A stretch of DNA of 64,000 nt from Brassica napus (GCF_020379485.1 NC_063450.1:43242681-43306680), one strand, 5' to 3'; shown: positions 47,389 through 59,697, counted from the first letter of the stretch. Numbers and translations: made by a program. Notes: generated from the sequence alone by a model not told the origin.

Positions 47389-49400
47389 TTTTTTGGTTGT
47401 TTGGAATTAAAATATCTTATGGGTTTTCTAAATCAATATAATTGATTTGACTAAAGCTATCTTGGATAACAAAAAGAAGGATTGCAAGTTTAATAACTTC
47501 TCCTTTAGACTTTAATTTCAACTAAATTATAATCAGTCTTTTATCTATATCATCTTAGATATAAACGTAAGGGTTTATTAGAATAAATAAACAGTTTCAA
47601 CACTATTTAATATGTGATTTAATAAACAAAAGAACACGTAGGAGTTTTAGGATTTAAAGAGATTGGAGACAATAGTTAATGAATATGAAAAGAATACGAA
47701 GCAGATGAAGAAAAATGATTCGAGCAAATTAGTGGCAACACATAGCTAAGCGAGATAAAAATATCAATAAAAAAATGAAAGAAGAATGAACAGAGTTAAG
47801 TTATTACACAAGCCAAAACTAAGACAAATCAAACGACAGAACGTGAAAACAAATGTAAACAAGACAAGTGGAGAGGGTAAAGATAAAATGTATTGAAAAA
47901 CTGAATGCTAGATTAGTAAGTAAGAGGTAAAAAAAATTAAAATGCAAAAACTCCGTGCCTTGACGCGGATAACGATCCGTAGTGAAATGAAAAAAAGAGA
48001 GGATAAGAACTCTTGCTGCGCATGATGTTGCCTTTTTCATGTACGTTTTATGTACATCACTAACTAATATAAGTATGTGTTACTCTACTTTTGTTGGGGT
48101 GAGAGTTTCTACAAAATTATTTGTAAAATTTGTATGATCTTGAATCAATAACATTAAATACATCGATGTACACCCATTCTCCAACCATTGATAATAAAAT
48201 AAGTCGAACACTAATAATCAAAACGAACGTGTTGGTAAGGTATAAATGAGTTAGTTGTTCGTTTTAATTTTCTCTTTGTCTGAAAAGTCCACACGCAAGT
48301 TGAAGTTACGACTACGATATACACACTCTATAAAGGTTTGGGTTTGAATCCTTTATTGATCGAAGTGAACAAATCCATGCCCACATGACACCGAAGAACC
48401 GTCGTAACATGCCGGTGACCAACCTTCATTAATGCCTCTCTAACTTTGGAATAATTATTTGGTTTTGAAAAGGAAATTACCATATCTCTTAAGGATTTTT
48501 TTATCATAGAACATACTTTTACGTGCAGATTTTTTATCTATCTCATTATCGATTTATTTTCTTGAGTGGTCAAAGACTCGAAGTCACCTACTGGATAGTG
48601 CCAGTCTTGAAATTTTCGGGTTGAATACAAAACTAAATATATAGGTCCTCAAAACATTCCCAACTCATTATTATTTTCAACTCTATAATAATATTGAGAA
48701 GTAAAATTGCTCCAACACACTTCTATTTTTCCTTTAAAATAAATATTGCTATTTTTCTATTTATAGAAGAAGAAATAACATTTTTCTATTTTTACTAGCT
48801 CTATATTTAGATATTGATATTTTAGAAAAATAAATTAGAACATATCTCATCTCTATTATAGAGTTCTTCTATATTAGAGGTAAAGATAACAAAATACATT
48901 GGAGATAGTCTGAGTGATATATTGAAATTGAAGTTTACAATTAAAAATTTACAATATCCCTAAAACTTATAAAAGTATCAATTCTGAAACTATCTTTCTA
49001 TTTCATTTTATGTAAAAGAAAGAAAAAAATACTCAAGCATTTATAATGATATTTGTTTGAAATAGGTTTAAGTAAAACTCATTTTCCTTTCTTGTGCTAA
49101 TAACAAAAAAAAATATAAACCTAAAAACTATATAAATTGTATGCCGCCCCATACCAATGTATCTTAGGCACGTGTTCAAGGTCGGGCCTGCTGCTGGAGT
49201 AAATGGACATGCACCAAGGAAGAAAATATCAAGGTCTCCAGGAATACAGAGAAAATACTTACACAATATTCAACGCATAAGTAAGATAGTGAACAACAAA
49301 ATAATAAGGCAATCACAAAGGATTGTGTGGTTGCAAACGAGTGTGTTTGTGATATAAGTGTTTATCCTGATAAAATCATATATATTTTTCTGGAAAATGG
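47389..49400. other. AT-rich intergenic DNA
   Basis: No gene supported. A relic MITE-like segment with partial inverted motifs (TTCAACTCTATAATA and TATTATAGAGTTCTTC; CTCCAACACA and CATTGGAGATAGT) lies at about 48660-48915. Confidence 0.35.
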
Positions 49401-49937
49401 AGAGGCCCTATTGATTCATATTTTATAAGAGAGTATCCATTCAGATACCAAATATTTGAATGATGTGGTGTTTGGATAATCCACATGTGGGCGTTTCGCG
49501 TGAACCACACTAAATAGGTTCGGCTAGTTAGACTTCCTTCAAGACACTATCAGAATATCCCCAGCGAGTAGGTTGACATGGTCGCACAATAATACCTTGA
49601 CAGCCCAAATTAAGGACCTACGTGATAGAAGACGACGTCGTATGTAACATAACACACAGCAAAAAAAATACAGGTGAAGTTAATTAAAAACACTTGTCCA
49701 CACATGGGAACAAGAACAGTTAAGGAGTTGAAGGCAACTGGTGGTTAGGGAGCTAGTATGCGACTTAATTTAACCGGCTTAAATAGATTGGTAAGTGTTA
49801 GCCGTCTATATCCATACTTTAATATACTTCAACCTCAGATCTTCTACTAAAACCCTTGCATTATAAATTCTACGTACACTCCAACTTCTTCTCCTCAAAT
49901 TCATCAAAAATACATTTCTATTCTAACTCCCACAGAA
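49401..49937 (+). promoter_or_regulatory. RD22 promoter region
   Basis: It contains CCACATGTGG at about 49487, a CACATG MYC-type site, and GGTTAGG at about 49743, a MYB-like site. CACATG plus a MYB site is the combination described for the drought- and ABA-responsive RD22 promoter. A TATA-like TATAAATT is at about 49862. These are motif matches only. Confidence 0.5.
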
Positions 49938-51919
49938 ATGGCGATTCGTCTTTCGTTGATATGTCTTCTTGTTTCAGTCACGGCCATTGCGGCTGATTTA
50001 ACACCGGAGCGTTATTGGATCTCTGCCTTACCAAACACTCCCATACCAAACTCTCTTCGCCATCTTTTTACGTCAGGTTGAAATTCTTTTTCACTTTAAC
50101 ATGCCATATTTGTTTCCTTCTAGTTTTGTGAAACACTGTTTATTTCTAATTTCTCTACGATCTGCTTATGTATATATATTATGATTTTCTATAGTTTAAA
50201 ATGTTTTTCCAAGTTTTATATTTACGGAGATATAAGAAAAGGAAAATGATAGACCTAAATGCAAAGAAAAATATGGTTGAGTCCTTATTACAATTCCTAT
50301 ATATTATACTACTATTTATATATATTATATAACATGTATTTGAAGTTGTGTCACAAGCTGATTGGTTACACAATCGCTAGTAATTTTTGGAAGTGTACGT
50401 TAATAGCCAATTGATGTCTCCTTACCAAATTATTTCATTGTTGAAGATTTTAGCGACGAGAAAAGCACCAACGTCCAAGTAGGGAAAGGAGGCGTGAACG
50501 TTTACACCGGAAAAGGTAAGCATGGCGGAGGAACCGCCGTGAACGTTGGAAAGGGAGGTGTACATGTGGACACCGGCAAGGGTAAGGGAACACACGTGAG
50601 CGTTAGCGGTGGAAAAGGTCACGGCGGAGGCGTCGGCGTCCACACCGGGAAGCCAGGAAAGAGAACCGACGTAGGAGTTGGCAAAGGTGGCGTTATAGTG
50701 CACACGCGCCACAAGGGAAAGCCGGTCTACGTCGGCGTGAAACCAGGACATAACCCTTTTGTGTATAACTATGCAGCGAGCGAGACTCAGCTCCACGACG
50801 ATCCCAAAGCGGCTCTCTTCTTCTTGGAGAAAGACATGGTTCCCGGAAAAGCTATGAACCTCAGGTTTAATGCGGAGGACGGCTACGACGGCAAAACTGC
50901 GTTCTTGCCGCGCGGAGAGGCGGAAACGGTGCCGTTCGGGTCTGAGAAGTTCTCGGAGATCTTGAACACGTTCTCGGTGAAACCTGGCTCGGGAGAAGCT
51001 GAGATGATGAAGAAAACGATTGAGGAGTGTGAAGCGAAAAGAGTCGGTGGAGAGGAGAAGTATTGTGCTACGTCTTTGGAGTCGATGGTGGACTTTAGCG
51101 TTTCTAAACTTGGCAAAGATCACGTCCGTGCTGTCTCCACTGAGGTACAAAAAAAAAGAAACCATAAACTAATCAAATCTATTTTTCGGTATAGGATTAG
51201 ATGAACCGGACTTGAGCATAGCCAAATGAAGTAGTTTTAAGTTTCTAATTTTTTTTTGAGTTAATATGTATATATATGAAGATAAGCCTTTAAATTGTTA
51301 ATGTTCTTTTGCTAAACCCTTACTCAATTGTTTAAGCGTCCCAAAATCTTTGAGTCGACTATGTCTGATTAGACTTAAATTTTGACAAAAAAACAAGAAA
51401 CTAAATAAAATATTTGCAACCAGATTTGGTTATGCTCGGTTTTTTAGGTTTTCGCTTATATTTGGATTCCGTTCTATTTCAGCTAAAAAGACATTTAAGT
51501 TTGGTTCGGTCTAGTTTCGTTTTGATATAAACGCCTATATTGTTTTATGTCTATAATATTCTGGTTGATCGATGTGACCTTGGTTTCCACAGGTGGCTGA
51601 GAAGAATGCACCGATGCAAAAGTACAGAATCGCAGCGGCCGGGGTAAAGAAGTTGTCAGACGACAAGTCAGTGGTGTGTCACAAACAGAAGTACCCATTC
51701 GCGGTGTTCTACTGCCACAAGGCGATGATGACGAGCGTTTACGCGGTTCCCCTCGAAGGAGAGAATGGGTTGCGGGCCAAAGCGGTTGCGGTATGCCACA
51801 AGAACACCTCGGCGTGGAACCCAAACCACTTGGCCTTTAAAGTCCTTAAGGTGAAGCCTGGGACTGTTCCAGTCTGCCACTTCCTCCCTGAAACCCATGT
51901 TGTTTGGTTCAGCTACTAG
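49938..51919 (+). CDS. RD22: BURP-domain dehydration-responsive protein RD22
   Basis: Three exons (49938-50076, 50447-51144, 51593-51919) join in frame to 387 residues. The N-terminus (MAIRLSLICLLVSVTAIAA) is a signal peptide. Then comes a conserved PERYWISALPNTPIPNSLRHL segment, several TxV-type repeats rich in VGKGGV, and a C-terminal BURP domain. The domain shows its diagnostic cysteine-histidine spacing: CH-X10-CH-X25-CH-X25-CH (first CHKQKYPFAVFYCH, last CHFLPETHVVW). This pattern and the length match RD22, an apoplastic protein induced by drought, salt and ABA. Its biochemical role is not firmly known. It lies on the same strand as YUC6 but 27 kb away because of transposon insertions. 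No disruption seen. Confidence 0.95.
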
Positions 51920-52431
51920 ATATGCTTTTCTATATTATGTAATAATGTATACGAAGATATATATTCTGGGATGTTTTGTATGTATACATATATATAGTAA
52001 TGTGTGGTTTTGAATCTTTTTACCTCTGTGTAGCGACACAAGGTTCGGAAGCTATGTCTACGGTCTAACAAAGCAAGTGTGAAGAGTTTTATCTCCTGTG
52101 TTTAATCATCAAGAATTGTACATGGGAAAAAAAAGAAAGAACGAATTGTACATGAGAAGGAGAACACATAGAAAAGAGTCACGAGGTTTTGATAGTTTCT
52201 ATAATACAGTGCCATACAAAGAACATGTCCATCCAACCCCGACCAATTTTAAACAGTAGACTCAATTTCTCCAAATACAATTTGCATGCGATCAAAATCC
52301 GCAGGAGATCAACTCACAGCTGTTTAGGCACATATACGAACCAAACTCGTGCAGCTCAAACCGTTAAGAAGGAAACAAAAAGATTTGATCAAAAGAAAAG
52401 AAAAGAAAAGAAGAGCAAAGTAGAGAAGGAA
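51920..52431. other. RD22 3' region and spacer
   Basis: 3' UTR of RD22 and AT-rich DNA. It holds a micro-insertion scar at 52113-52154. No gene. Confidence 0.4.
52113..52154. repeat. Micro-insertion scar with 12-bp direct repeats
   Basis: GAATTGTACATG at 52113-52124 and 52143-52154 flanks the 18-bp A-rich filler GGAAAAAAAAGAAAGAAC. Confidence 0.75.
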
Positions 52432-52706
52432 TAAACGCAGGGTGGGAGAAAGCCATCAACCTCCTGCTTGCCTTATTAAGCAATTGGATAAGTTGGTTAG
52501 GAACAGAATCTCCTCCTTACGACAGCAAGCGGGAGGTAGATATGAAAAGGCCATGGAAGTATGGTTTGGGAGTAGATGATTTTTTCATTGTTCCTTTATA
52601 AGGTACTATAAAAGCCTATAGGTTTTGGTATATAAAAAATAGCATTAGGTTGTACAAAGGTTTTTTGAAGGGAATAAAATTTAAAATTCTTAAAAAAAAA
52701 AAAAAG
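52432..52706 (+). mobile_element. 5'-truncated LINE tail with 12-bp target duplication
   Basis: GTAGAGAAGGAA is perfectly duplicated at 52420-52431 and 52707-52718. The insert begins with the last codons of a LINE ORF2 (LDKLVRNRISSLRQQ, ending EVWFGSR and a stop near 52577), followed by a short 3' UTR and an A tail just before the second repeat. Only about 275 bp were inserted, as in aborted target-primed reverse transcription. Confidence 0.85.
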
Positions 52707-53025
52707 GTAGAGAAGGAAACCAAAAGAAAGCATTTTCATTGGTGTGTTGATTGAATGGAATACAAAGCGTTACGGTGTTATAAAAGATTATGCAGAAAAC
52801 GACGCCGTAGTGCGTTGAGATATGTGACCGACCGTTAGGACAGCCTATTTTTTAAAAATATATATGGATATTCAGACCACAAGGACATAAAGATAACTCC
52901 ACTCGCGGTGGCGCGTGGTAATTATCACAACATCTCTCTCTCTCTCTCTGTGCGCATCTTTGTCCCTCCCTCACTGTGTCAGTACTCTCTCTCTTAAAAA
53001 AAAACCTCTCTTCAGTGGAGATACA

Positions 53026-55101
53026 ATGGGGTGTGCGCAATCTAAGGTCGATAACGAAGAAGCGGTGGCCAGATGCAAAGAGCGGCGAAACGTAATCAAG
53101 GAAGCGGTCACGGCGAGCAAGGCTTTCGCCGCCGGCCATTTCGCATACGCCATTGCGCTAAAGAACACTGGAGCCGCTCTCAGCGACTACGGCCACGGCG
53201 AATCCGACCAAACCTTGGATCTCTTGGAACAGAGCCGTCTCGAGAAACAGAGTGAACGCGCCGCGGTGGTGGATCCCGCTCCTCCTCCGCCTCCGCCTAT
53301 AGAGAGTCTCCCTCCTCCGCCTCCGCCTCTCCCGAAGTTCTCTCCTTCTCCGATCAAACGGGCCGTGAGTTTGCCGGCGGGTATGGCGGGTAGAGGAAGG
53401 AAGGTTAAGGGTGGTGTTGATGATATGGCGATTGAGGAGGAAGATGAAGAAGAAGAAGATGAGGAGGAGGAGGAGGAGGGTGTTGGTAAGGTGGAGGGGG
53501 AGGAAGAGTCTTCGCCGAGAACGCCGGAGAATGTTGGGAAGGGTAGAAAGAGACAAGAGACGCCGGAGATTGTGAGTGCGTCGCCGGCGAGTAGCTTGGC
53601 TTGGGACTACTTTTTCATGGAGGAGAATGTGCCTGGGCCTGACTTAGAAGATAGGGAAGTGGTGGGAAACGGGTTTGAGTCTCAGAAGAATCATAACTTT
53701 CGGTTCAATGAAGAGATAGAAGAAGAGGAGGAGGAAGAGGAAAAAGCTGGCATGTTCCGTAAGAACTCAGGTCACATTGGTGTTGAGGAAATGGAGCCAA
53801 AGACACCGGAGAAAGTTGAAGAAGAAGAGGAGGAGGAGAAAGGTAGAGGTAAGAATAAGATTGAGCATGCCAACACTGCTCCACCGGAGTTCCGGCGTGC
53901 GACCACCGCGTCAAACGTGAATCTGATGAAGATTCTGGACGAGATTGATGATCGGTTCTTGAAAGCGTCAGAGTGCGCCCAGGAGGTTTCCAAGATGCTG
54001 GAAGCAACAAGGTTACATTATCACTCCAATTTTGCTGATAACAGAGGTTGTAATTCAACTCCTCTTCTTTCTCTCTCTTATCCTTTTTTTTTTTTTTATC
54101 GAATCATCCATTTTATTATTGTGTTTTCCTAAACCCAAAATACTCACACTTTCCCCAAGACACGATTTTGGAATGTTCTCTCTGGTTACGCCTTTATTAC
54201 AAGGCATTCTAAGACAAAACTTTGGTTACATTTTTTAGGTGATTCATAATGTATCCGTGGTTTAGAAAGCTTGCTTCTTTGTTTCTCTAATTGAAACTAG
54301 GAAAAAAAAAAATAACCAAAAGTCTGAGAAAAAAAAAAAAAGAGTTTTCTTTTGTAGATCCGATCATGGTTTAGTGTCTGCAATATTCCTTGTTGCACTT
54401 TTTTGGCCTCTCTACTTTGACATTTGTTTCTAGCTTTTGTGAGAATCCAATAATGAACCTTAAATTAATAGATCTGGTGGTTTTCTTAATTGTTTATTCG
54501 CGATTTGACTAATCAGCACCTTTAATAAACCACCCCTTTTCTTGCTTACCTTACCAGAGAGTGTTGTTTCGTCTAGGGCCAAAATCTGATGAACTTTTTA
54601 ATTATGTTACCTGCAGGATATGTTGATCATTCCGCTAGGGTGATGCGGGTTATAACTTGGAACAAATCACTAAGGGGCATTTCAAACAGCGAAGGTGGGA
54701 AAGAAGATCAAGAATCAGATGAGCATGAGACTCACGCCACAGTGTTGGACAAATTGTTAGCATGGGAGAAGAAACTCTATGATGAAGTCAAGGTAGCTAG
54801 CTGATCATTTGTCTCTAGTACCTTACGTGTGTGAAGGATATGTCTAGTTGAATACATTCTTTTTTCTTTCTAAAGCAAGGTGAGCTTATGAAGATAGAGT
54901 ATCAGAAGAAGGTAGCATTACTCAACAGGTATAAAAAAAGAGGTGCGAGTGCAGAAACCGTGGAGAAAACAAAGGCTGCCGTGAGCCATCTCCACACTAG
55001 ATACATCGTTGACATGCAATCCATGGATTCAACTGTCTCTGAAGTAAACCGTTTAAGAGATGAACAGTTGTATCCAAGGCTTGTCTCCTTAGTCGAAGGG
55101 T

Positions 55102-55133
<32 letters not shown>

Positions 55134-55964
55134 CTTCAAATTAGCCAACTAATTTTTCTGAACGTGTGACACATCCCTTCTAGGATGGCGAAGATGTGGT
55201 CAAACATGTGCATACAACACGACACACAACTAATCATTGTCGGAGAGCTAAAATCTCTCGAGATCTCGACTTGTCAGAAAGAAACAACAAAGCAGCATCA
55301 CCAGCAGACACGGCAGTTCTGCGCCGTCTTGGAAGAATGGCACGTTCAGTTCGAAAGGCTCGTGACGCATCAGAAGCAGTACATTAACTCTCTAAACACC
55401 TGGCTGAAGCTAAACCTTATCTCCATAGAGAGCAGTCTCAAAGAGAGAGTTTCCTCTCCCCCAAGGCCTCAGCATCCGCCAATCCAAGCCCTTCTCCACT
55501 CGTGGCACGACCGTCTCGAGAAACTACCCGACGAGGTGGCCAAATCGGCCATCTCGTCGTTCGCAGCGGTTATCAGAACGATCCTGCTTCATCAGGAGGA
55601 GGAGATGAAGCTGAAGGAGAGATGCGAAGAGACGAGGAGGGAGTTTATTAGGAAGAAGCAAGGGTTTGAGGAATGGTATCAGAAACATTTGGAGAAGAGA
55701 GGACCAGTGGAGGAGGAAGGTGGGGAAGATGATCATGTGACTGAGAGGAGAATTGTTGTGGAGAGTTTGAAGAAAAGGCTTGAAGATGAAGAAGAAGCTC
55801 ACCAGAGGCATTGTGTTCAGGTGAGGGAGAAATCTCTGCATAGTTTGAAGATCAGATTGCCTGAGATCTTCAGGGCATTGTCTGATTATGCTCACGCTTG
55901 TGCTGACTCTTACGAGAAGCTCAGAATCATATCTCAGGCTCAGAAAGCCACTTCATCTTCCTGA
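53026..55964 (+). CDS. DUF630/DUF632 membrane-associated protein
   Basis: Four exons (53026-54046, 54617-54792, 54876-55099, 55184-55964) join in frame to 733 residues. The start MGCAQSKVD is an N-myristoylation and palmitoylation-type signal and opens the DUF630 domain (first 60 residues, AVARCKERRNVIKEAV). A proline-rich stretch (PPPPPPIESLPPPPPPL) and long acidic Glu/Asp runs follow. The DUF632 domain fills the C-terminal half (MKILDEIDDRFLKASECAQE, VDHSARVMRVITWN, HTRYIVDMQSMDSTVSEVNR), largely helical and probably coiled-coil. Family members include the nitrate regulator NRG2 and act at the plasma membrane or nucleus. The function of this member is not known to me. By position it corresponds to what I recall as At5g25590. 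An in-frame upstream ATG at 52915 is unlikely, since MGC must be at the N-terminus. Confidence 0.92.
55106..55133. repeat. (CT)n microsatellite in intron 3
   Basis: An uninterrupted CT run of about 14 units just after the splice donor of intron 3 of the DUF630/DUF632 gene. Confidence 0.9.
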
Positions 55965-56083
55965 ACCAGTTTTAGTTCTTTTTAGACCCAAGAAAAGATG
56001 AAAACATGTTTGAATAGTTTTGTAGTAGTTGTAACTTATTAGTGCTGTCTTGCAGAAACGTTGGTAAAAATAGTACAACTGGT

Positions 56084-56167
56084 TTGAGGAAGTAATATTT
56101 GAACCCACGCCCTCTCACAAGGACCAGAACTTGAGCCTGGCGCCTTAGACCACTCGTCCACCTTGAC
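56084..56167 (-). pseudogene. tRNA-Leu (CAA) relic
   Basis: On the minus strand the 5' three-quarters match plant tRNA-Leu: GTGGACGAGTGGTCTAAGG (D arm and A box), anticodon arm CCAGG-CTCAAGT-TCTGG with anticodon CAA, a long variable arm, and T arm start GTGGGTTCAAAT. The 3' half fails: the T stem partner should be CCCAC but is ATTAC, and no sequence pairs with the acceptor GTCAAGG. No intron is present, although I recall that nuclear Leu-CAA genes in plants usually have one. It is a degraded copy, possibly from a retroposed tRNA. It lies in the spacer between the DUF632 and DDT genes. Confidence 0.8.
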
Positions 56168-56498
56168 TGTTACCAACATTTTTGGACAGTGAAATACAGA
56201 TAATGAAACATCAATACAATAATATGGACTAGTCTAAAACATCTCCAGAGAACACAATTCAAGAAACAAATACACAAGGAAACTTTAAAATACTGAGCAT
56301 CCTATATAGGCGATAGTGAGCAAGTAAGATCTACATTGTTGGGAATGTAGTACATCCTCATAGAACATAAGAAAAACTATCCCGGCTCCCAAGTCCTAAA
56401 CCCTCTGCGGTCTCTCCCTCCACCAGCATCCAAAAAGAGACAAAACGATAACTGGTCCTTTTACCATTTCTTCAACAACATAGACGTTTGTTTACAAA

Positions 56499-58932
56499 CT
56501 AGCAGAGAGCTGAGTTCCTAGTTAGTCTTTGCCTCATCCTGTTTTTGGCACCAAACTGGATCTTTTCCTCCGAGTCTTCCTTGCTTTTCTCGATCTCCTT
56601 CACATCACCATTGTCGCTTTCAGGTGCTCCTTCCTCTGTTTTAGAAATATCACTTTGTTGCTCTATTCCTTCCTCGTCATCTCTATCCGTTTCACTGATC
56701 AAGAAAAGAAGTGAATGATGAGTTCCCTCCCTCATGCTAAAGATCTTCACTCAGACCCACTCAAAATATTTTTGATTTTTCCAAGTTCTACAACAACAGG
56801 TGAGAGGGATCAACAGTTTTCACATTCTAGTTCATCAGATTATCTGAGAATTGATTTAGCCAATTGAAAATACTAACTAAAACTAGATAAGCTCCCTTAA
56901 CAAAGCAGTCAAGCTCTTACTCTGTATCCTCAACAGCATCTGTGATCATTTTGTCATACTCGTCTGCGTAATAAGATATGCAAACTCATAAGCCACGAGT
57001 AACGGGATCAAATAAGAGGAAGCAACACAAGTAAAATGACTTTACCAAAGGTGTAAGTAACAGGCTTGCGGTTACGACAAGAACGGGTAAAGCGGATAGG
57101 ACGGGATATGTTGGCACTAACGAACATCTCTTGCCTCATCTTCTTTTTGATGGCTCTTTCTTTTTTCTGTTAACATGATATAGCAGATGTGCATAAGCGT
57201 AAAGAACAAAGTTGAGGGATGTAGCTAACAGTGGAAAACGTACTTTATGAAATTTCTCAACAACGGGTATGGCATCTGTCTCAATCGTCTTGCCGACAGC
57301 AGCCAAAGAAGATGATTTGCTTGATGATAACTCTCTCTGCCATTACAGCATATCAGTATCATTTTTTTCAAAAAAAAAAAAAGCATATCAGTATCATTAA
57401 AAAAAGGAAATGAAACCATTTAATAAATCTTAAAGACTAGAAGCAGAAACAAAAAATCGAAAAGCTTACAGCAACTCTTTGAAATTCATCTAGATTGGTT
57501 GCTTCAGTTTCCCAGCAGAAACAGGATGCATGTGAGAACACATTCTTCCTCGCTTTGGCGCTTTTTGAGATTTCATTGACTTCCTTATATAATCTGTACC
57601 CCAGGATGTCATTACCATCAAACCTAGAACAGAAAAAAAACAATTAAAGTTAGTCAAACCCAAATGTAAAAATATCGAAAGACGTAAATAGGACATGTAA
57701 TGTAACTACCAGTAAGAAGTCTTCTTTCCATCTCCTCCCAACTTCCTTTTGCCGAAACATGGATTCAGAGCTCCTTCATTGGCATTATCTTGAATATACT
57801 TGCGAGCATCATCTTGCTATATCATCAACCAATGGAAACAAACAAACAAACAAAAAACTTGTAAGAAAAAGTAGCAAATGAAATGTAACCATAATATATA
57901 GTTCAAATACTAAATTAAAAGAAGATATTACTTGGGCTCGAAGCTCACAAAGTGCTTTCAGAAACTGCAGGCGATCAGTAGGGTCAAGTCCTTTGTATCC
58001 AGATATTTCCTCCCTAACCATAAAGAAGAGAAGAAAGTTGTTACCAACACCATAAGCATTACAACCTGAAGCAATAAATAATGCGCAAGATTTAACATCA
58101 TTTAACCAATACCCTTTGTTAGCGGTTACAGGAATTTCACCATTGGCAATCTGCAATAATGGTATCACATGAGTCAAATAAGGAAAAACCATAACCTGTT
58201 TCAAAAACAGATATAAACATACAACAAGTTCCACTATGGGCCTTACCGATGGCCACCATGGATCGAGTTTCTTACACAACGCAGTGATCCATGCATCTCC
58301 TCCGTCCTCAAGCGATTTATTATTCACCGGTGGTATTCCCTGTCGAAAATCAGATCCAGGTGTTTTTTTTTCTTATGGGCAATAATAAACAAACTTGTGT
58401 GCATGGTTCACAAATAATCAAAAAGAGATTTTTTTTGTTAAACTTAAGCTATAGGTTTTTTTTTTCTCAGTACAGCAAAATATGTTAAGAGCTCAATAAT
58501 AGATAAAGTCGAGACCTTTAGAAGTGCAATGTGAAGCTGAGCATTTGTAGCGTCGGAATCGATGATACCCATCTCAATCTCTTCAGCTGTTACCTTTAAG
58601 TTTTCCGAGATAAGTGGTCGAAAGACCTGTCACAGCAACATCCAAATCACATGACCAATGTTAGAAACGTTTACTTCTCAGTTGAAATTTATGCAACAAG
58701 CAGCGAAATCTCTCACAAAAGCCCTGGAATCTAAACACGCAAAGAGGTTCGTTCATACATTGAGGAAGTTAAGAACGGAAGCAAGTTCCCAGCTTCCACG
58801 CAAGTGCTTTACTGCTGCGTCTGAGGGCGAATCCTGGTCGTCCGACAGAATCGTCAAGTCGTCGACGCAGTTTTCCAACACCGGTTCGGGTTCTGTGGTC
58901 GCGACCGTTGGTCTCTGGCGGAGAGTCACCAT
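56499..58932 (-). CDS. DDT-domain chromatin protein (ISWI-associated type)
   Basis: Eleven exons on the minus strand join perfectly in phase: 58932-58759, 58626-58516, 58339-58247, 58150-58113, 58013-57932, 57816-57710, 57623-57470, 57336-57244, 57166-57046, 56963-56921 and 56694-56499, giving 403 residues. The N-terminus is short and acidic. A DDT-type domain follows at about residues 43-100 (LRGSWELASVLNFLN joined to VFRPLISENLKV), then WITALCKKLDPWWPS and YKGLDPTDRLQFLKALCELR, as in WHIM-like regions, and SYWFDGNDILGYRLYKEV. After a basic segment comes an acidic Glu/Lys-rich tail ending RQRLTRNSALC. Plant DDT proteins of this kind bind ISWI remodellers (CHR11/CHR17), so a nuclear role in nucleosome spacing is likely. 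Intron 7 carries a micro-insertion scar. The upstream in-frame region has no better start. Confidence 0.88.
57348..57398. repeat. Micro-insertion scar with 16-bp direct repeats, in intron 7 of the DDT gene
   Basis: GCATATCAGTATCATT is perfectly duplicated at 57348-57363 and 57383-57398. Between them are 19 bases: five T, one C and thirteen A. Confidence 0.9.
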
Positions 58933-59697
58933 ATTCAGAGAGGGTGAGAGAGAGAGAGAAGATGAAAGGGCTTTGTGGGGAGTGGGAATATTAATAAATG
59001 GAGAATTTTTTTTAGGAGAATTCTCCCGCCCACTGGAGGGATGCTTTCTACAATTTACTATTTTACCGCTCAGCCCCACCCCCATCCTAGGGTTAATTTT
59101 TTTCCCTTTAATTCCTTAATTCTTAAAATTTTAGTATTTTACTTTTGCTAATACGAGATTGTAGTTCAACAGCTGTACAATTTCTTTCTTGAACCGTAGA
59201 TAGTTTGATTCCTTATAATATAAGTAGTATCTCCATACGAATCATGCAACCGTATGGTCAAACATCTCTGGTCATTGTATATTCGTTAAACTATATATAC
59301 CACATGTTCAACAAACCCTTGGACATTTATTCATTGTTATTTATTATATCTTTCACTTCAATCCGAATAGGCGAATATAATTAACCATGAGGTGTGTGTG
59401 TGTGTGTGTGTGACTGTAGAGTCATCCACTTGTATTTTCTGAATTCACCACTCCGTGTTAAAAGTTTATGGTAATAGCAAACGTCAAATCTAAATACAAA
59501 ACCAAGCCAGTGAATCTTTTTTGGACATTTTATATTATTTCTTTACCTGATGAAGTTTTTTTCTTCCTATAGAGCATGCTTCCCCTGATCCCCTCCTACA
59601 TGAGACAGGAGGAACCGTTTTAGGTATAAAAATGAATTTAGCAGTTCCATGTCAAGATAAAGAGGAGAGTTTAAATTCTGATCAGTACCGCATCTAG
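58933..59697. other. DDT gene promoter and spacer
   Basis: Next to the DDT start codon is a purine-rich GAGAGAGAG tract on the plus strand (58941-58960), part of its 5' UTR on the minus strand. A (GT)n microsatellite lies at about 59394-59411. Otherwise no gene. The DDT gene and the next minus-strand gene point the same way, so this also holds the 3' region of the latter. Confidence 0.45.

Noticed and set aside
50422..51165. 247-residue minus-strand ORF opposite RD22 exon 2
   Set aside because: Antisense shadow of the GC-rich RD22 exon. The sense strand has the BURP protein with correct splicing.
53158..53556. 132-residue Arg/Leu-rich minus-strand ORF
   Set aside because: Antisense of the Glu-rich and Pro-rich coding repeats of the DUF630/DUF632 gene.
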